The notes below the pieces were generated by a model. The model was given only the letters and a program-made list of their open reading frames with translations. It ran no database searches and was not told the origin of the DNA. DNA of 64,000 nucleotides. Source: Streptomyces eurythermus (GTDB lineage Bacteria; Actinomycetota; Actinomycetes; Streptomycetales; Streptomycetaceae). The DNA is taken from positions 248,001-312,000 of the forward strand of contig NZ_BMSK01000009.1 in NCBI RefSeq assembly GCF_014649115.1, given 5' to 3'. Below, one piece after another: positions 52,501 to 59,637 of the stretch (positions are counted from its first letter, which is position 1; each line of letters starts with the position of its first letter). Both the position numbers and the translations under genes were made by a program.

Positions 52501-53267
52501 ACCTGATCGCCAACGACCCGGTTCGGATGCGGGAGTTCGCGCAGTCGCTGAGCGCCGAGCTGAAGCGCCGGGCGGAGCTGCTGGGCCGGACGGACTTCGC
52601 CCGGTGGCACGCGGGGCGGGAGGTGTCCGGCCGGATGGTGGCCCAGCGGGGCTCCGCCGTGGGATCGGCCTCCGGTGACATAGAGGCGCCGCCCAGCTCC
52701 ACGCTGCGGCTGCGGCCGGGCGCGGCGGCCCGGCAGCGCGCGGCTGCCGCGCCGCCGCTGCCCCGGCTGGTGGTGGTCGTGGACGACCTGGACGCCCTGG
52801 TCTCCCCGGCGCTCGGCTCGCCGGGCCGGCCCGCCGCGGGCTCGGTGATCAGGGCGCTGGAGGCGGTGGCCCGGGACGGCGACCGGCTCGGGGTGCACCT
52901 GGTCGCGGCGGCCGGGTCCGACGGCCGTACGGCCCAGTCCGAGCCGGCCCGCCGGGCGGCCCTGCGGGTCGTCCTGGACGCGCCGCAGCCGGGGCCGGAC
53001 CAGCCGGCGCCGGGGCGGGGACGGCTGACGTACGCGGACGGGCCGGCCGTGGGCTTCCAGGGCGGCCGGGTGACCGGGCGCATCCCGCGCACCGCGACCC
53101 AGCGGCCCACGGTGGTCCCGCTGGACTGGGCGCGCGTGGGCGACCCGCCGGCCCGCCGGCCGGTGCGGGAGCTGGGCAACGGCCCGACCGACCTGGCCCT
53201 GCTGGCGAGCGCGGTGGAGCGAGCGGCCCGCGAGGTCGCGGCGACCGTGGTCCCGTCCCTGCTCTAG
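49560..53267 (+). CDS. FHA domain protein fused to FtsK/EccC-like ATPase domain
   Basis: In this 1235-aa protein about residues 1-85 form a ubiquitin-like/YukD-type fold (MQIRLTVVDPLGPPPQ). About 105-195 form an FHA phosphothreonine-binding domain (GRITVGRSADADVPLDDPDV, SRLHCAVTVG, DLGSTNGTSLDGTRV). A roughly 300-aa Gly/Pro linker follows, then a C-terminal FtsK/SpoIIIE-like ATPase (GPRGPVTVDLVADGPHLLVE, Walker A-like GPAGSGRTELLR, Walker B LVVVVDDLDALV). The Walker A lysine is Arg here. FHA-FtsK proteins relate to type VII (ESX) secretion and to Ser/Thr kinase signalling; it is divergent from two kinase genes. ATG follows GAAGGGA. Confidence 0.88.
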   Translation: MQIRLTVVDPLGPPPQRGHAVSRDVLVTAPVGTELGAVASALAGAVAGEGGAGREAGASVVLYAGAERLDPRRSTLGEPPLVDGAVLSLGAPAAPEPHPELDAAPTQLHVVAGPDAGGVHLLHGGRITVGRSADADVPLDDPDVSRLHCAVTVGADGRVSVVDLGSTNGTSLDGTRVTDRPVRVPAGGLLRIGESALRVTASGGAGTRVRAVPDGEGRVRVAVGGDGPGPGAGPTSATASASGVGPVSGWGSGPVSGPGTAGRPEAPAQDGIGRRSFPSGETHHAYGSYTPVGRAADEAARDRRRGQSPVVPGQAGAPSVESRSAGLGVPGAVSGGAATHAGRFGVAGGPGGTSGAAYAGAPGGAYAGAPGGEEPRPGGRKSTPVRGTDVPPGGFPSPAGATYTQYGDHPGHADAPYGDHPGRIDVPQGTHPVPGDAGEGEYGAPSRPAAVPQGARRRGFGAWARRLTGGRGEQAGGAVPYDAVPGPAADGGPAAGAVPRPDTWPDPAALLLTALGPGPRLWERGPGHPEALTVRLGTADRSAPDGSGLLPAVPVTAALREAGALGLAGPRPRLSGLARAVLAQLAALHSPDLLEIVLISADHSRPVADRTEEWAWLGWLPHVRPGRGQDCRLLLAYDREQAAARIEELLRRVEDHAGTPGGPTGTVTGTAAAMAVPAGTIAGPAGISAPAQGTPARISGLPDPDPFGTPGTAAPLAGGGSPGPFTVVVVDGDPGGSALRDALARLAVAGPRAGIHLLCLAETEPASPVSPVARTYEAACAVTPAFRHCGAVALLSGDVATALQLLRVGPGGPVGPGTHGTVDAVSAAWADRFARALAPLRPDGPDGEPHARVAVPLPRSARLLDELGLARATPASLMARWADAADDTESPGGRARAVLGAGPRGPVTVDLVADGPHLLVEGPAGSGRTELLRTVVASLAAAERPDRLAVALLDGRDGVGTGAGRGEGLRVCTDIPHVTTHLIANDPVRMREFAQSLSAELKRRAELLGRTDFARWHAGREVSGRMVAQRGSAVGSASGDIEAPPSSTLRLRPGAAARQRAAAAPPLPRLVVVVDDLDALVSPALGSPGRPAAGSVIRALEAVARDGDRLGVHLVAAAGSDGRTAQSEPARRAALRVVLDAPQPGPDQPAPGRGRLTYADGPAVGFQGGRVTGRIPRTATQRPTVVPLDWARVGDPPARRPVRELGNGPTDLALLASAVERAAREVAATVVPSLL

Positions 53268-53404
53268 GCCCTCCTTCCCCGCGAACTCCCCTGCATACGT
53301 GCCCGGTTACGAGCCGATCACGATCCGCCGGTGCGGCCCCCGGGTGCTCTTGCCCGGGTGGAGCGGCCCGGCGTACACCGGACCGCACGGGACAGAGTTC
53401 TTAC

Positions 53405-53423
53405 GTTCAACGCGCGTTCAACG
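53405..53423 (+). promoter_or_regulatory. Direct repeats upstream of the sugar ABC operon
   Basis: GTTCAACG occurs twice (53405-53412 and 53416-53423), spaced 11 bp apart (one helical turn), just before three GAAC steps and the ribosome-binding site. The junction contains the palindrome AACGCGCGTT. It is plausibly a repressor site for the importer operon (inference only). Confidence 0.4.
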
Positions 53424-53446
53424 AAGAACGAACGAACGGGGAAGTG

Positions 53447-54826
53447 ATGCACAGCAAGAGCAGCACGTTCCGGCCCCATCGGGCCGTCACCGCGGTCGCC
53501 GCCCTGCTCGCGGGGGCCCTCGCGCTCTCCGCCTGCTCCAGCGGTGACGACGACAAGGAGGGCACCGGGGAGAAGCCCGGCGCGACCACGGGTTCCACCG
53601 TCACCCTGCCGAAGCTGGACGGCGCCAGGCTGGAGGTGGCCGCCGTCTGGACCGGTGGCGAGCAGGCCAACTTCAAGAAGGTCCTCGCCGAGTTCGAGAA
53701 GCGCACCGGCGCGTCGGTCACCTTCGTGCCCGCGCAGGACCCGATCATCAACTTCCTCGGTTCGAAGATCGCGGGCGGCCAGCCGCCGGACGTCGCGCTG
53801 CTCCCGCAGCCCGGTGCCATCAAGCAGGCCGTGCAGAAAGGCTGGGCCAAGCCGCTCAAGGCGGAGGCCCTCAAGGAGCTGGCCGAGAACTACTCCCAGG
53901 GCTGGCAGGACATCGGCAAGGTCGACGGCAAGCAGTACGGCGCCTACTACAAGGCCGCCAACAAGTCGCTGATCTGGTACAACGCCCAGGTCTTCGAGAA
54001 CGCGGGCGCGAAGGAGCCGAAGACCTGGCAGGAGCTGCTGACCGCCTCGCAGGCCGTGTACGACTCCGGGGTCACGCCGTTCTCGGTGGCCGGCGCGGAC
54101 GGCTGGCCGCTGACCGACTGGTTCGAGAACATCTATCTGTCCCAGGCGGGCCCGGAGAAGTACGACCAGCTGGCCCAGCACAAGATCAAGTGGACCGATC
54201 CCTCGGTCAAGCGGGCGCTGACCACCCTCGCCGAGCTGTGGGGGAAGAAGGACTATCTCGCGGGCGGCCAGAAGGGCGCGCTGCAGACGGAGTTCCCGCA
54301 GTCGGTCACCCAGACCTTCACCGGCGGCGACCAGCCGAAGTCGGCCATGGTCTACGAGGGCGACTTCGTGCAGGTGAACATCGGCGAGACCAAGTCGAAG
54401 GTGGGCACGGACGCGAAGGTGTTCCCCTTCCCGGCGGTCGGCGACAGCGCGCCGGTGGTCTCCGGCGGTGACGCGGCGGTGATCCTGAAGGACTCCAAGG
54501 CGGCACAGGCCCTGGTCACCTTCCTCGCCTCCCCGGACGCGGCCGGCATCCAGGCCGGGCTGGGCGGTTACCTCTCCCCTAACAAGAACGTGCCCCTGAC
54601 GGCGTACCCGAACGAGGTGCAGCGCAAGATCGCCAAGGCGCTGGTCGAGGCCGGTGACGACTTCCGCTTCGACATGTCCGACCAGGCCCCGCAGGCCTTC
54701 GGCGGCACGCCCGGCAAGGGCGAGTGGAAGGACCTCCAGGACTTCCTGAGGAACCCGAAGGACGTCGCGGGCGCCCAGGCGAAGCTGGAGCGGGACGCGG
54801 CGGCGGCGTACGGGAACGGGGGCTGA
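53447..54826 (+). CDS. ABC transporter sugar-binding lipoprotein
   Basis: The 459-aa solute-binding protein has a lipobox (ALALSACSSGDDD, Cys about residue 30) after a hydrophobic signal. The mature domain has family-1 solute-binding features (FKKVLAEFEKRTGASVTFVP, QPPDVALLPQPGAIKQ, YYKAANKSLIWYN, MVYEGDFVQVNIG). It captures an oligosaccharide outside the membrane. ATG 53447 was preferred to the adjacent GTG. It is first in a three-gene operon with two permeases. No ATPase gene is present, so a shared MsiK-type ATPase is likely (family knowledge). Confidence 0.93.
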   Translation: MHSKSSTFRPHRAVTAVAALLAGALALSACSSGDDDKEGTGEKPGATTGSTVTLPKLDGARLEVAAVWTGGEQANFKKVLAEFEKRTGASVTFVPAQDPIINFLGSKIAGGQPPDVALLPQPGAIKQAVQKGWAKPLKAEALKELAENYSQGWQDIGKVDGKQYGAYYKAANKSLIWYNAQVFENAGAKEPKTWQELLTASQAVYDSGVTPFSVAGADGWPLTDWFENIYLSQAGPEKYDQLAQHKIKWTDPSVKRALTTLAELWGKKDYLAGGQKGALQTEFPQSVTQTFTGGDQPKSAMVYEGDFVQVNIGETKSKVGTDAKVFPFPAVGDSAPVVSGGDAAVILKDSKAAQALVTFLASPDAAGIQAGLGGYLSPNKNVPLTAYPNEVQRKIAKALVEAGDDFRFDMSDQAPQAFGGTPGKGEWKDLQDFLRNPKDVAGAQAKLERDAAAAYGNGG

Positions 54827-54833
54827 TCCGGCC

Positions 54834-56177
54834 ATGGCGTCGGCAGCGGCGGCCGGGGCCGCACCGGGCCCCGCCGCGCCCCGCGGTCGCAAGAGCGTGA
54901 CCGGCACCCGCAAGACCGTGGCAGCGCTGTTCCTGCTGCCCGCGCTGGTGCTGCTCGGCGCGCTCGTGGTCTACCCGATCGGGTACTCGGTCGTCCGGAG
55001 TTTCTCGAACGCCTCCGGCGACGGCTTCGCCGGCTTCGACAACTACAAGACGCTGTTCACCGACGACGGCATCCGGACCGCGCTGAAGAACAACGTCATC
55101 TGGGTGGTGTTCGCGCCGACGGTCGCCACCGCGCTCGGCCTGGTCTTCGCGGTGCTGACCGAACGGGTGCGCTGGGGAACGGCGTTCAAGCTGGTCGTCT
55201 TCATGCCGATGGCGATCTCGATGCTGGCGGCCGGGATCATCTTCCGGCTGGTGTACGACCAGGACCCGGACAAGGGGGTCGCCAACGCGGTCTGGACGGG
55301 CGTGCACGACACGTTCGCGCAGTCCTCGGCGTTCCCCAAGGCGCATCCGGGCCGCAAGTCGCCGCTCGTGGCGGACGGCGGGGGCTTCGTCACCAGGGAC
55401 ACCGTGCGCGCCGGCCGGCCGGTCGCCCTGCCGCTGGTGGGCGTGGCCCCCGACCAGCTCCCGGACGGTGTGCGACGGGCCGTCGCGGCGAAGCCGGAGC
55501 CGGGCAAGGTCACCGGCACCACCTGGCAGGACTTCACCCGCGGCAAGGGCGTCGGCAGGCTCGGCGCCCCGGACCCGTCCGAGGTGGGGTACGCCGGAAT
55601 GCGCATCGAGGCGGTGAAGGACGGCGAGGTGGTGGCCTCCGCCGAGGCGTCCGGCGACGGCACGTTCACCCTGCCCGCCGCCGCGGACGGGGCCCGGCTG
55701 CGGCTGCCGGCGGACAACTTCCGGGAGCCGTACAACGGCGTCTCCTGGCTCGGCCCGGCGCTGGTCACCCCGGCGATCATCGGGGCGTACGTGTGGATGT
55801 GGGCGGGCTTCGCGATGGTGCTGATCGCGGCCGGGCTCGCGGGCGTGCCCCGGGAGCTGCTGGAGGCGGCCCGGGTGGACGGCGCCTCCGAGTGGCAGGT
55901 GTTCCGCAAGGTCACCGTGCCGCTGCTGGCGCCGGTGCTGGCGGTCGTCGTCGTCACGCTGATGATCAACGTGCTGAAGGTGTTCGACCTGGTGTTCATC
56001 ATCGCGCCCGGCTCCTCCCAGGACGACGCGAACGTGCTGGCGCTGGAGCTGTACCGCAAGGGCTTCTCGGAGGGGCAGCCGGGCGTCGCGAGCGCGATCT
56101 CGGTGTTCCTGCTGCTGCTGGTGGTCCCGGTGATGCTGTTCAACATCCGTCGGCTCAGGCGGGAGGTGCGGCGATGA
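54834..56177 (+). CDS. Sugar ABC transporter permease (MalF-like) with large extracytoplasmic insert
   Basis: The 447-aa permease is unusually long; typical actinobacterial homologues have about 300 aa. TM1 is VAALFLLPALVLLGALVVYP, TM2-3 lie about residues 90-140, and the EAA loop LLEAARVDGASEWQVFRKVT (about residue 343) is the ATPase-docking motif. Between about residues 145 and 300 an insert of some 155 aa carries GYAGMRIEAVKDGEVVASAE and SGDGTFTLP, which looks like a carboxypeptidase-regulatory/CNA-B-type beta-sandwich. It starts 8 bp after the binding-protein gene and overlaps the next permease (ATGA). Confidence 0.92.
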   Translation: MASAAAAGAAPGPAAPRGRKSVTGTRKTVAALFLLPALVLLGALVVYPIGYSVVRSFSNASGDGFAGFDNYKTLFTDDGIRTALKNNVIWVVFAPTVATALGLVFAVLTERVRWGTAFKLVVFMPMAISMLAAGIIFRLVYDQDPDKGVANAVWTGVHDTFAQSSAFPKAHPGRKSPLVADGGGFVTRDTVRAGRPVALPLVGVAPDQLPDGVRRAVAAKPEPGKVTGTTWQDFTRGKGVGRLGAPDPSEVGYAGMRIEAVKDGEVVASAEASGDGTFTLPAAADGARLRLPADNFREPYNGVSWLGPALVTPAIIGAYVWMWAGFAMVLIAAGLAGVPRELLEAARVDGASEWQVFRKVTVPLLAPVLAVVVVTLMINVLKVFDLVFIIAPGSSQDDANVLALELYRKGFSEGQPGVASAISVFLLLLVVPVMLFNIRRLRREVRR

Positions 56178-57082
56178 CGGTGACCGCCGAAGGCGTCCGG
56201 AAGACCGACGCGGTCCGGGCGGCTCCCGCCCGGCGGCCGGTCGGTGCCCGGATCGTGGAGAAGCTGGGCGGCGGACTGGTCCGCGTGGTGCTGATCGTGG
56301 TGGGCCTGTTCTGGCTGGTGCCGACCATCGGCCTGCTGGTGTCCTCGCTGCGCTCGCCGCAGGACATGAGCGGGAGCGGCTGGTGGACGGTGTTCTCCGA
56401 GCCGTCCCGGCTCACCGTGGACAGCTACCAGAAGCTGCTGGAGAACTCCGACATCACGAACTCGCTGCTGAACACCGTGCTGATCACGGTCCCGGCGACG
56501 GTCCTGGTCGTGGTGATCGGGGCGCTGGCCGGCTACGCGTTCGCGTGGATGGAGTTCCCGGGCCGGGACTGGTGGTTCCTGGGCGTGGTGAGCCTGCTGG
56601 TGGTGCCCGTGCAGGTGGCGCTGATCCCGATCGCCGAACTCTTCGGCGAGATCGGGCTGTTCGGGTCGATCCTCGGGGTGATCCTGTTCCACACCGGGTA
56701 CGGGCTGCCGTTCGCGGTGTTCCTGCTGCGGAACTTCTTCGCGGAGATCCCGCGCGAGCTGCTGGAGGCGGCCCGCCTGGACGGCGCCGGTGAACTGAGG
56801 CTGTTCGCGCGGGTGGTGATGCCGCTGGGCGGACCGGCGATCGCCAGCCTCGGCATCTTCCAGTTCCTGTGGGTGTGGAACGACATGCTGGTCGCGCTGG
56901 TGTTCACCAAGTCGGGCACCCAGCCGATCACGGTCGCCCTGCAGACACAGGTACGGCAGTTCGGCAACAACATCGACGTCCTGGCGCCCGGCGCGTTCCT
57001 CTCCATGGTGATCCCGCTGGCCGTGTTCTTCGCGTTCCAGCGGCAGTTCGTGTCCGGCGTGATGGCGGGCGCGGTCAAGTAA
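56174..57082 (+). CDS. Sugar ABC transporter permease (MalG-like)
   Basis: The 302-aa permease has six TM helices. The EAA motif is RELLEAARLDGAGELRLFARVVMPL (about residue 195), split by its Gly, and the N-terminal region is VGLFWLVPTIGLLVSSL. It forms a heterodimeric channel with the upstream permease. ATG overlaps its predecessor's stop by 4 bp. A terminator lies 21 bp downstream, so the operon ends here. Confidence 0.95.
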   Translation: MTVTAEGVRKTDAVRAAPARRPVGARIVEKLGGGLVRVVLIVVGLFWLVPTIGLLVSSLRSPQDMSGSGWWTVFSEPSRLTVDSYQKLLENSDITNSLLNTVLITVPATVLVVVIGALAGYAFAWMEFPGRDWWFLGVVSLLVVPVQVALIPIAELFGEIGLFGSILGVILFHTGYGLPFAVFLLRNFFAEIPRELLEAARLDGAGELRLFARVVMPLGGPAIASLGIFQFLWVWNDMLVALVFTKSGTQPITVALQTQVRQFGNNIDVLAPGAFLSMVIPLAVFFAFQRQFVSGVMAGAVK

Positions 57083-57102
57083 CCGCACGAGAAGGTCACT
57101 TC

Positions 57103-57132
57103 AGGGGGCGGGCCGGTCGCGGCCCGCCCCCT
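57103..57132 (+). terminator. Terminator of the sugar ABC operon
   Basis: AGGGGGCGGGCC / GGCCCGCCCCCT 12-bp perfect stem with a 6-nt loop, 21 bp past the last permease stop. Confidence 0.85.
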
Positions 57133-57429
57133 TCGCGTCGGGCCGGTGTCGCCCGAATGCCGTACCCGCCGTAACCAATTCACTCCATCGGCCGTTCCCG
57201 GACCACCACACCCGCGCCGAGCGACCCAGGGATGTCCCGTGCCCCGGTTCAGTGTCACCGTGCCGCAACCTCCCGGTTCCTTCCCCGTCACCGGGAGCCG
57301 CTGAACGCCGTTGTTCCTCCCGGGAGTTCCCATGCCCCTCGGCTCGACGCGGCCCGCTCCGAGCCGGCCGTCCACCTGGCGTCCGGCGGGACGGCCCGGC
57401 CGCGTCCGCACGACGACAGAGAGAACAGA
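57133..57429. other. Leader/promoter region of the wall-polymer gene pair
   Basis: About 300 bp without a supported gene. The open frame running through it in phase with the downstream gene has no ribosome-binding site and no homology. The less GC-rich CCGTAACCAATTCACTCC near 57170 is a plausible promoter zone. AGAGAG at 57419-57424 precedes the next ATG. Confidence 0.45.
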
Positions 57430-59631
57430 ATGCCCCGCTTCAGCATCATCGTCCCGTCCCATGGGGTCGCCGGACGGCTGTCCCAGGCGCTGGACTCGGT
57501 CCTCGGCCAGTCCTTCGGCGACCTCCAGCTGATCCCGGTCTGCGACGCCCCCGACGCCCCGGCGGCCGAGGTCGCCGCCGGGTACGCGGAGCGGGACTCC
57601 CGGGTGACCGTCGTCCACTCCCCGCCGTCCGCGGGGCTGAGCGGGGCGCGCAACGCCGGGCTGCGGGCGGCGACCGGCGCCTATGTGCTGTTCCTGGACG
57701 GGGACGACCTGCTGCTGCCGGGGGCGCTGGCGGTGGTGGACGCCCGGCTGTCCGAGGTCGCCGGGGTGGACGTGCTGTACTGCGAGCACGAGCGTGCCCC
57801 CTGGTGGGAGGGCGAGCCGGCGCTCCCGGCCGGGCCGCTGCCGGCGAAGGCCCCGCGCGGCGCCTTCGCCCCCGCCGAGCTGCCCGGGCTGACCGGCGTC
57901 CAGCTGCCCGCGTGGAGCGCCGTGTACCGCAGGGCCTTCCTCACCGAGCGGGAACTCTCCTTCCCCGAGGGGCACTTCACCGACCTGGGCTGGGGCGGGC
58001 TGGTGACCGTCGCGGCCGGGCGGATCGCGGTGCTGCGCCGGGCCGTCGTACGCCACCGGTCCCGCCGCCAGGGCAGCCGGCTGAATCTGCCCGGCCCGCA
58101 CCAGCACACCCTGCTGGACCAGGTGGAGCGGGTGCTGGCCCGGGCGGCCGAGGCGGGGCTGCCTCCCGAGCGGACCGGGCCGCTGTTCGACCAGGCGTTC
58201 GCGATGGTGCTGAAGACGGCGGCCCGGCCGGAGCGGCTGCCCTCGGGGCACCGGGCGTTCTTCCGCCGCGCGGCCCGGCTCTACCGGCTGCACCGGCCGG
58301 CCGGCCACCGGGTGCCGGACGGCAGCCTCGGGGTGCAGCACCGGTTGCTGGCGGCGGGCGCGTACGGCGCGTTCCGCGCCCTGCGCGGCGCCAACCGGGC
58401 GGCCGGCGGCGCCGTCGCCCGGCTGCCGCGCCCGCGCCTGGCCCGCACCCGGCTGCGCTACGCCCGCGACCTGCGCCGCCCGCTCGAAACGGACCTCGCC
58501 GTGTACTGCGCGTACTGGGGCCGGGGGTACGCCTGCAACCCGGCGGCGATCCACGCCAAGGCCCGGGAGCTGGCCCCGCACATCCGGTCGGTGTTCCTGG
58601 TCGAGGCCGGCCAGGAACACACCATGCCGGACGGCGTCGAGTACGCGGTGCTCGGGTCGCGCCGCGCCTGGGAGGTGCTGGCCCGGGCCGCGTACCTGAT
58701 CAACAACGCCAACTTCGCCGAGGGCGTGGTCAAGCGGCCGGGCAGCGTGCACCTGCAGACCCAGCACGGCACCCCGCTGAAGACGATGGGCGTGGACCAG
58801 TCGGTGTACCCGGTGGTGGCGGCCCGGTCCGGCAGCTTCACCAAGCTGCTGGGCCGGGTCGACCGCTGGGACTTCAACCTGTCCTCCAACCGCCACTCCA
58901 CCCGGATGTGGGAACGCGCCTTCCCGGGCTCCTACGAACAGCTGGAGTACGGCTATCCGCGCAACGACGTCTACTACACGGCGACCGCCCGTGACGTGGC
59001 CCGGATCCGCCGTGAGCTGGGCGTCCCGGAGGGCCGGACGGCCGTGCTGTACGCGCCGACCCACCGCGACCACCACTCCGGCTTCGAGCCCGGCCTGGAC
59101 CTGGAGGCGTTCTGCCGGGCGGCCGGGGAGAACGTCGTCGTGCTGCTGCGCGCCCACTACTTCTACGACCGGGGCGGCCCGCGCGGCTCTGGCCGGATCA
59201 TCGACGTCACCGCGCACCGCTCGGCGGAGGACGTGTGCCTGGCGGCGGACGCGCTGATCACCGACTACTCGTCCATCATGTTCGACTACGCCAACCTGGA
59301 CCGGCCGATCGTGATCTACGCCGACGACTGGGAGGTGTACCGGGAGACCCGGGGCGTCTGCTTCGACCTGATGGCCGAGCCGCCGGGCCTGGTCGCCCGG
59401 ACCCCCGGGGAGCTGGCCGCCGCGTTCCGCGACGGCTCCTACGCCGGTCCCCGGGCCCGGGCGCTGCGGGCCGCGTTCCGGGAGCGGTTCTGCGAGTTCG
59501 ACGACGGGCGGGCCGCCGAGCGGGTGGTGCGCCGGGTGCTGCTCGGCGAGCCGCCCCAGGCGCTGCCGCCCGTGCTCCCGCTCGCCGAGCGCGTCCCCGC
59601 CCCCGCCGCCGCGACCCTCGTGAGGAGCTGA
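57430..59631 (+). CDS. GT2 glycosyltransferase fused to TagF-like CDP-glycerol phosphotransferase domain (copy 1)
   Basis: In this 733-aa protein the N-terminal GT-A domain (about residues 1-210) has MPRFSIIVPSHGVAGRLSQA, GARNAGLRAATGAYVLFLDG and the DxD-type metal site GDD. The C-terminal domain (about 360-715) has the glycerophosphotransferase hallmarks QHGTPLKTMG, ALITDYSSIMFDYANLDRPI and YADDWEVYRETRG. Such fusions build teichoic-acid-like or related phosphodiester wall polymers at the inner membrane face. ATG was chosen because family homology begins there. It is 6 bp upstream of a paralogue, so cotranscribed. Confidence 0.92.
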   Translation: MPRFSIIVPSHGVAGRLSQALDSVLGQSFGDLQLIPVCDAPDAPAAEVAAGYAERDSRVTVVHSPPSAGLSGARNAGLRAATGAYVLFLDGDDLLLPGALAVVDARLSEVAGVDVLYCEHERAPWWEGEPALPAGPLPAKAPRGAFAPAELPGLTGVQLPAWSAVYRRAFLTERELSFPEGHFTDLGWGGLVTVAAGRIAVLRRAVVRHRSRRQGSRLNLPGPHQHTLLDQVERVLARAAEAGLPPERTGPLFDQAFAMVLKTAARPERLPSGHRAFFRRAARLYRLHRPAGHRVPDGSLGVQHRLLAAGAYGAFRALRGANRAAGGAVARLPRPRLARTRLRYARDLRRPLETDLAVYCAYWGRGYACNPAAIHAKARELAPHIRSVFLVEAGQEHTMPDGVEYAVLGSRRAWEVLARAAYLINNANFAEGVVKRPGSVHLQTQHGTPLKTMGVDQSVYPVVAARSGSFTKLLGRVDRWDFNLSSNRHSTRMWERAFPGSYEQLEYGYPRNDVYYTATARDVARIRRELGVPEGRTAVLYAPTHRDHHSGFEPGLDLEAFCRAAGENVVVLLRAHYFYDRGGPRGSGRIIDVTAHRSAEDVCLAADALITDYSSIMFDYANLDRPIVIYADDWEVYRETRGVCFDLMAEPPGLVARTPGELAAAFRDGSYAGPRARALRAAFRERFCEFDDGRAAERVVRRVLLGEPPQALPPVLPLAERVPAPAAATLVRS

Positions 59632-59637
59632 TCCGCC

